From CAYUXU01 sp964489695 (GTDB taxonomy: Bacteria; Bacillota_I; Bacilli_A; Erysipelotrichales; Erysipelotrichaceae), in contig CAZAZP010000003.1 of the NCBI GenBank assembly GCA_964489695.1, positions 1 to 64,000 of the forward strand: 64,000 nt of DNA, in the 5' to 3' direction. Shown in pieces: positions 59,838 to 64,000 of the stretch; within the stretch, counting starts at the first letter, position 1, and each line of letters begins with the position of its first letter. Position numbers and translations under genes: made by a program. Below the pieces are notes generated by a model. That model did not search any database, was not told where the DNA came from, and saw nothing but the letters and a program-made list of their open reading frames with translations.

Positions 59838-60786
59838 TCTCAGCTCCTTTATTATTTAAATAATCTTTATAATGTTTCATAATTTTCTCATAAACGGACT
59901 TCTGGTCAAGCTTGTAGGCTTTACGCAAGAATTCAATACTTCCAACTTGTCCAAATTCTTCATCAATTCCAATTCTTAAAAGTTTAGTCATTATTTGATT
60001 CTCTGCCATAATTTCAGCTACCATGCTTCCAATTCCATTATTCAAACTATGGTTTTCCAAGGTAACCACCATATTTTTGTTTTGTAGCTCGTTAATAATG
60101 CCAGTCTTATCAATAGGTTTAATATTGAATAAGTCAACTACAGCAGTACTTATACCCTCTTCAAACATTTTCTTCGCTACTTCAATGCTTGTGTATAACA
60201 TTTCACCACTTGCAATTAATAAAATATCCGTTCCTTCAATAACTTTCTTAATTTTTTCAAGTTCAAATTTATCATGTTTTGAATATATTAGTGGCATCTG
60301 CTTGCGATTACTACGAATATAATGAATACCTGGCTCATAAATAATACGATTAATCAACCAAGAAAGTTGATTTTCATCAGCAGGATCATAAATTTTGGAA
60401 TTTGGAATCATTCTATATAAGGCGATATCTTCAAATGTAGTGTGAGTACCACCGTTATGAGCAGCACAAATACCAGGATCACTACCAAATATTTTGATAT
60501 TTAATCTAGCATAGCCACCAGACAAATAAATCTGATCAAAACATCTCCTGGAGGCAAACGGTGCAAATGTGTGAACTACCGGAGTCTTTTCTATTAATGA
60601 TAGTCCAGCGGCTATTCCCATCAAATTGGCTTCAGCAATTCCAACGTTGACGAAATTATCGGGATATATATCATGCATTTTTGAAAACCTACTAGCTGCA
60701 CCCAAATCAGCATCCATAACTAAAATATTTTTGTCTTTTTCTACCAAATCAATTAAAGTGCTTATTAAAGCATCTCTCATTTCCAT
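59830..60786 (-). CDS. Transketolase, C-terminal subunit
   Basis: A 318-aa protein with the pyrimidine-binding and C-terminal domains of transketolase. Blocks are VMDADLGAASRFSKMHDIYPDNFVNVGIAEANLMGIAAGL (containing the catalytic Glu), VHTFAPFASRRCFDQIYLSGGYARLN, and a C-terminal VTLENHSLNNGIGSMVAEI. It needs the N-terminal subunit encoded directly upstream, with which it overlaps by 10 bases. Its M3 (60780) is an alternative start in an ATGA overlap. Split transketolases occur in pentose, apiose and sulfosugar pathways, so the substrate is open. Confidence 0.9.
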   Translation of the reverse strand: MEMRDALISTLIDLVEKDKNILVMDADLGAASRFSKMHDIYPDNFVNVGIAEANLMGIAAGLSLIEKTPVVHTFAPFASRRCFDQIYLSGGYARLNIKIFGSDPGICAAHNGGTHTTFEDIALYRMIPNSKIYDPADENQLSWLINRIIYEPGIHYIRSNRKQMPLIYSKHDKFELEKIKKVIEGTDILLIASGEMLYTSIEVAKKMFEEGISTAVVDLFNIKPIDKTGIINELQNKNMVVTLENHSLNNGIGSMVAEIMAENQIMTKLLRIGIDEEFGQVGSIEFLRKAYKLDQKSVYEKIMKHYKDYLNNKGAENE

Positions 60787-61631
60787 CCTGTACCTCGAAA
60801 TGAAATATAATTTTCAAGTCTTTCAATATTTTTATCGATAATTTCAAACTCTGAATCATTAAAGTTCACACTATGATTTGCATATAAATTTTCGAAATAT
60901 TCAATTCCTTGACCTTTTGTAGTGTCGAGTATGATACTTACCGCTTGGTTATCAATATTGTCAGTTTTTTGCAACGCCTCTAAAATAGCTACTTCATCAT
61001 CACCTTTTACTCTTTGAGAGTAAAATCCAAACGAACGCATTTTTTCATTTAAATCGAAAGTATTTATTATTTCTTCGGTGTAACCATCCAACTGCTTCTT
61101 ATTATTGTCGATTATTACTTTTACATTTGACAATTTGTGGTGAGCAATAAATTGAAAAGCTTCCCAACATTGACCTTCATTTAATTCACCATCACCAACA
61201 ATAAGTACAACTTTTTGTTTTGATCTATTCAATTTGAAACCATATCCAATACCAGCTGCTACAGACGTACCTTGGCCTAAAGATCCAGTTGTCATATCTA
61301 CTCCTGGAGTCTTATTACGATCCGGATGAGAAGGCAAATTAGTATTTCCTTCGTTTAAAGTATAAAGTAAATCTTCAGGAAAATAGCCAAAATTTGCTAA
61401 AGTGGCATATAGTCCTGGGCCACTATGTCCTTTGGAAAGTATCACATAATCACGATTAACACTATCAGGATTTTTTGGATCAATATTTAAATACGTAGAA
61501 TATAAAACGCTTAGCAATTCAACAATCGAAAGTGAACCACCAATATGACCATATCCAATTTTCTTTAACATTTTCAAAATCAACAGTCTTATTTTTGCAG
61601 ACTGGAGTTCTAATTTATCCTTTTCACTCAT
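60777..61631 (-). CDS. Transketolase, N-terminal subunit
   Basis: ThDP-binding subunit of about 284 aa. GHIGGSLSIVELLSVLYS, VILSKGHSGPGLYATLANFGYFPE, DMTTGSLGQGTSVAAGIGYG and the ThDP motif VGDGELNEGQCWEAFQFIAHHKLSNVKVIIDNN are all present. Start ATG 61631 overlaps the SDR stop codon by 8 bases (ATGAGTGA). It forms a heteromeric transketolase with the next gene. It transfers a two-carbon ketol unit between sugar phosphates in the cytosol. Confidence 0.92.
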   Translation of the reverse strand: MSEKDKLELQSAKIRLLILKMLKKIGYGHIGGSLSIVELLSVLYSTYLNIDPKNPDSVNRDYVILSKGHSGPGLYATLANFGYFPEDLLYTLNEGNTNLPSHPDRNKTPGVDMTTGSLGQGTSVAAGIGYGFKLNRSKQKVVLIVGDGELNEGQCWEAFQFIAHHKLSNVKVIIDNNKKQLDGYTEEIINTFDLNEKMRSFGFYSQRVKGDDEVAILEALQKTDNIDNQAVSIILDTTKGQGIEYFENLYANHSVNFNDSEFEIIDKNIERLENYISFRGTGWK

Positions 61632-62499
61632 TTTTGGGCCATCCAAATTCTTCTAAACAATTTGAAATTTCGTCTTTCAAGTCACCAAATTCAATGCCAA
61701 AGCTTTTAGCTTTCAAATTCGACATATGAAAATCTCTAAATCTATCACTATATCTATCAAAATTAGGTAATATATTTTTATCTATTTGTTCACTACTAAA
61801 GCCCATTATTTGTGCAATCTTCTTCGCCGCTTCATATGTATTATAATTATTTTCAGCAGTTATATTATATATACCTTTGGGTAGATTAGATATTTTGTCA
61901 AATTGTTTAGCAAAATTATGTGCATAAGTAAAGCCTCTAATTTCGTTTACGGTAAATTTTGTTGGTATTTCAAAAATAATTGCTTTTATAATTGGCGTTA
62001 AAATATTATAACTGGGTTTAATGGTTGGAAATGGTAGACCAAACATCCATCCAAAACGAATAATTAAATAATCAAAGTCTAATTCTTTAATAAATTCTTC
62101 ACATTCAATTTTATGATTACCGTAAGCTGTAACACTACTTACTGCTTGTGTTTCTGAATGCGGACCCATAATATCTAAACCATTATAAATTTGTTCTGAA
62201 CTTATAAAAATCATTCTTTTATTTTTTTCTTTAACAATTTCAGCAATTTTCTTAGTTGATAAGACATTAACTTTATACGTTAAATCCGGATAATCTTCAC
62301 AAGTCTTTGTATCTGGGATTGCTCCAGCATGTAAAACTAAATCAAAATCAGCGTTATTAAAATATGTACTGACTTTTTCAATATCTGACAAATCTAGTTC
62401 AGCTTTATCTAAAAGTGTTATTTCATATTTTGTATTATTGAAATAGTTAATTAACGAAGCGATATATCCATGTCCACCAGTAATAATCAGTTTTCTCAA
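61624..62499 (-). CDS. NAD(P)-dependent SDR epimerase/reductase (RmlD-like)
   Basis: A 291-aa extended short-chain dehydrogenase. The Rossmann start is ITGGHGYIASLINYF (G-x-x-G-x-x-A), an aspartate/Ser region follows (IFISSEQIYNG), and the active-site Tyr-Lys pair is in TAYGNHKIECEEF. It resembles RmlD-like dTDP-4-dehydrorhamnose reductases and sugar epimerases. In this catabolic cluster it more likely acts on a sugar, sugar acid or their phosphate. It is the first gene of the coupled SDR-transketolase-PMI run, behind a terminator hairpin. Confidence 0.82.
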   Translation of the reverse strand: MRKLIITGGHGYIASLINYFNNTKYEITLLDKAELDLSDIEKVSTYFNNADFDLVLHAGAIPDTKTCEDYPDLTYKVNVLSTKKIAEIVKEKNKRMIFISSEQIYNGLDIMGPHSETQAVSSVTAYGNHKIECEEFIKELDFDYLIIRFGWMFGLPFPTIKPSYNILTPIIKAIIFEIPTKFTVNEIRGFTYAHNFAKQFDKISNLPKGIYNITAENNYNTYEAAKKIAQIMGFSSEQIDKNILPNFDRYSDRFRDFHMSNLKAKSFGIEFGDLKDEISNCLEEFGWPKNE

Positions 62500-62514
62500 A
62501 GCACTCTACCTTTC

Positions 62515-62539
62515 TAAAAAAAGCCACTATGTAGTGGCT
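62515..62539 (-). terminator. Terminator after the PTS IID gene
   Basis: On the minus strand AGCCACT-ACAT-AGTGGCT is followed by seven T residues. It separates IIC-IID from the SDR-transketolase genes, perhaps lowering their expression by partial read-through, since no clear promoter was seen in the remaining 15 bases. Confidence 0.88.
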
Positions 62540-62545
62540 TTTTCT

Positions 62546-63343
62546 CTAAAACAATCCTAATAATACTCCCACAACAGAAATAGCCATTAAAACCAAGATT
62601 AAAGATAAAGGTTTAATCTGATATTTTCTACGCATCAACCAAGTAACAAATAAAAGTGTTAATGGTAAAAGTTTTGGAAGAATCTCGTCTAAAATTTCTT
62701 GAATGCTAACATCTTGAATTACAACTGTAATATTCAGATCAATATATGCCGCTGCAATAGCTCCGAGTGAAATTAGACCTAAAATTTTAAACGCATTTTG
62801 TAAGCGATATGATTTTTCGCCTAAGAATAAGTCAACTGTTCTCACACCCAATTCATAACCTTTATGGAAAATATAATATGAAAACCCAATATTAAATAAA
62901 ATAGAAAGCGCTATGAAAAGAAGTACTCCAGTAATTTCTCCATTTTTAGACAAAGAAATACCTAAACTTAAAGCTATTGGAGTTACTAAGCCTTGACTTA
63001 ATGTATCACCAATACCTGCTAAAGGCCCCATTAAACCAACTTTGACGTCTTGAATTGTATTAGAGCCAATTTCTATTCCATTAGCATTACTTTCTTCTAA
63101 TCCAGCAATAATGCCCGGGATTGCAGCGCCAACTACAGGCTCAACATTAAAGACTACTGAATGTCTGTCAAAAGCGGCTTGAGTAGCAGCTTCATCTCCG
63201 GCATATAATTCTTTTATTACAGGAAACATACTGTGTAAGAATCCATAGGTTTGAAACTTAGCAAAATTCATTGAACTTAAATGATAGAATGCCCAATTCC
63301 AATAACTTCTATTAAGTGTCTTTTTGCTTAATTTTTTTGTCAT
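62546..63343 (-). CDS. PTS mannose-family transporter subunit IID
   Basis: A 265-aa membrane protein. The N-terminal part KTLNRSYWNWAFYHLSSMNFAKFQTYGFLHSMFPVIKELY and the loop HSVVFNVEPVVGAAIPGIIAGLEE are diagnostic of IID (ManZ-like). IQDVKVGLMGPLAGIGDTLSQG follows, then several helices. It forms the membrane channel with IIC, whose stop overlaps the start by one base. The sugar transported cannot be read from the sequence. Confidence 0.94.
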   Translation of the reverse strand: MTKKLSKKTLNRSYWNWAFYHLSSMNFAKFQTYGFLHSMFPVIKELYAGDEAATQAAFDRHSVVFNVEPVVGAAIPGIIAGLEESNANGIEIGSNTIQDVKVGLMGPLAGIGDTLSQGLVTPIALSLGISLSKNGEITGVLLFIALSILFNIGFSYYIFHKGYELGVRTVDLFLGEKSYRLQNAFKILGLISLGAIAAAYIDLNITVVIQDVSIQEILDEILPKLLPLTLLFVTWLMRRKYQIKPLSLILVLMAISVVGVLLGLF

Positions 63344-64000
63344 TATAAAGTCACCTCATCACTTCCATTTGATTTGTCTTTAGAATTTGAATTTAAATAT
63401 GTAATGACAGCAAAAATTATTGCAATAATTGCAACGGAAATCATGCTTTGGTTAAAGAAAACTAATAGAATGAATCCAATTAAAACATAAACCCAATCTG
63501 TCATTTCCTTGATTAACATTGAAGCAATAATAACAATTCCTGCTACAGGTAAAATACCACCCATTACTGAAAACATGTCCAAGATAATTTCTGGAGCTAA
63601 GTTTACTACTGTTGGTATATAATCTACACCATAATATAAAATAATGAAAGCAGGAAAAAATCTCATAATAAACGTAGTTACTTGAGTTCCTAACACGTGA
63701 TATTTTAATACACCATTATAGTCAGATTTTGCTGCTGCTTTATCACAAAGTTGAATCCAGAATATATTAATAACAGCAATTGCATTAAATACGACTGTCC
63801 CTAATAATCCCAATGTAACCGCGATGGCAATCGCTAAATCAACGTCACCACCACTTGCGAGTGCAAGTGGTAAAGCAATATAGGAAACTGAGACAACGTC
63901 AGTCGCTGTTACACCACCCACAATCATCGATCCTAAGTAGATTGTTTGAAGTGCAGCACCAATAATGATTCCACCTTGAATATCGTTAAGAATTATCCCA
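63343..64000 (-). CDS. PTS mannose-family transporter subunit IIC, partial
   Basis: The 3' part of an IIC (ManY-like) gene, about 219 codons, running off the window end. The open frame continues upstream of the first ATG at 63927 with GIILNDIQGGIIIGAALQTI, which is normal IIC sequence, so the true start is outside. The rest contains VSVSYIALPLALASGGDVDLAIAIAVTLGLLG and several hydrophobic helices. It pairs with IID downstream. The remaining PTS genes may lie beyond the window. Confidence 0.9.
   Translation of the reverse strand, partial: GIILNDIQGGIIIGAALQTIYLGSMIVGGVTATDVVSVSYIALPLALASGGDVDLAIAIAVTLGLLGTVVFNAIAVINIFWIQLCDKAAAKSDYNGVLKYHVLGTQVTTFIMRFFPAFIILYYGVDYIPTVVNLAPEIILDMFSVMGGILPVAGIVIIASMLIKEMTDWVYVLIGFILLVFFNQSMISVAIIAIIFAVITYLNSNSKDKSNGSDEVTL

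Overview
The window looks like a chromosomal segment of a low-GC Gram-positive bacterium (Bacillota). The best guess is an Erysipelotrichia- or Culicoidibacter/Turicibacter-like lineage close to the Mollicutes. Supporting signs are T-box leaders, SepF and DivIVA, MutS2, RNase HIII, a long-form HPF, a DUF3196-like protein of the type known from Mollicutes, lipoproteins with Gram-positive lipoboxes, and strong AGGAGG ribosome binding sites. TGG is used for Trp and TGA as a stop, so the code is standard. The assignment is inference; no rRNA is present.

Layout. (1) 1-2.9 kb is decayed accessory DNA: one small hypothetical gene, the C-terminal remains of a tyrosine integrase with stops, a frameshift and a lost catalytic Tyr, and a companion HTH gene split by one amber codon. 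(2) 2.9-5.6 kb holds a GC-rich structured element, a tRNA Ile-Ala-Ser operon, a papain-like hydrolase, NanE, a membrane methyltransferase and tRNA-Ala(GGC). (3) 5.6-41.3 kb is a dense housekeeping block, nearly all on the minus strand: Mg2+ P-type ATPase, pyruvate phosphate dikinase, a T-box-led acetyltransferase-valS operon, tig-lon-engB behind a CIRCE operator, racE-yfcE, cvpA-mutS2-uvrC, rhomboid-comEB, lspA-rluD, dUTPase-cca, a Gx-type transporter, a T-box-led ileS-msrA-trmH-glpK run, sepF-divIVA, hpf and two half-size chromate transporters. rnhC and tRNA-Arg are on the plus strand. (4) 41.4-45.8 kb holds a tiny basic protein, a K+-dependent-type membrane pyrophosphatase, a Nif3-like protein and a PdaA-like deacetylase lipoprotein. 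(5) 46-49.5 kb is an OpuC-type compatible-solute ABC operon with a structured, terminator-like leader. (6) 49.5-64 kb is carbohydrate-oriented accessory DNA that reads as more AT-rich: a YesMN-type two-component system behind a ferric/phosphosugar-type ABC transporter with a cre-like site, then deoC, a DeoR regulator and an operon of mannose-family PTS subunits, a large PMI-like protein, a split transketolase and an SDR. The window ends inside the PTS IIC gene.

How the genes fit together. Trigger factor and Lon appear to share an HrcA-controlled promoter. PPDK and the membrane pyrophosphatase suggest pyrophosphate-based energy economy. The 3' region reads as a sugar or sugar-phosphate uptake and catabolism island whose substrate cannot be named from sequence alone. 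Its most striking detail is that the binding-protein gene is out of frame by one base in a poly-A run directly after its start codon.
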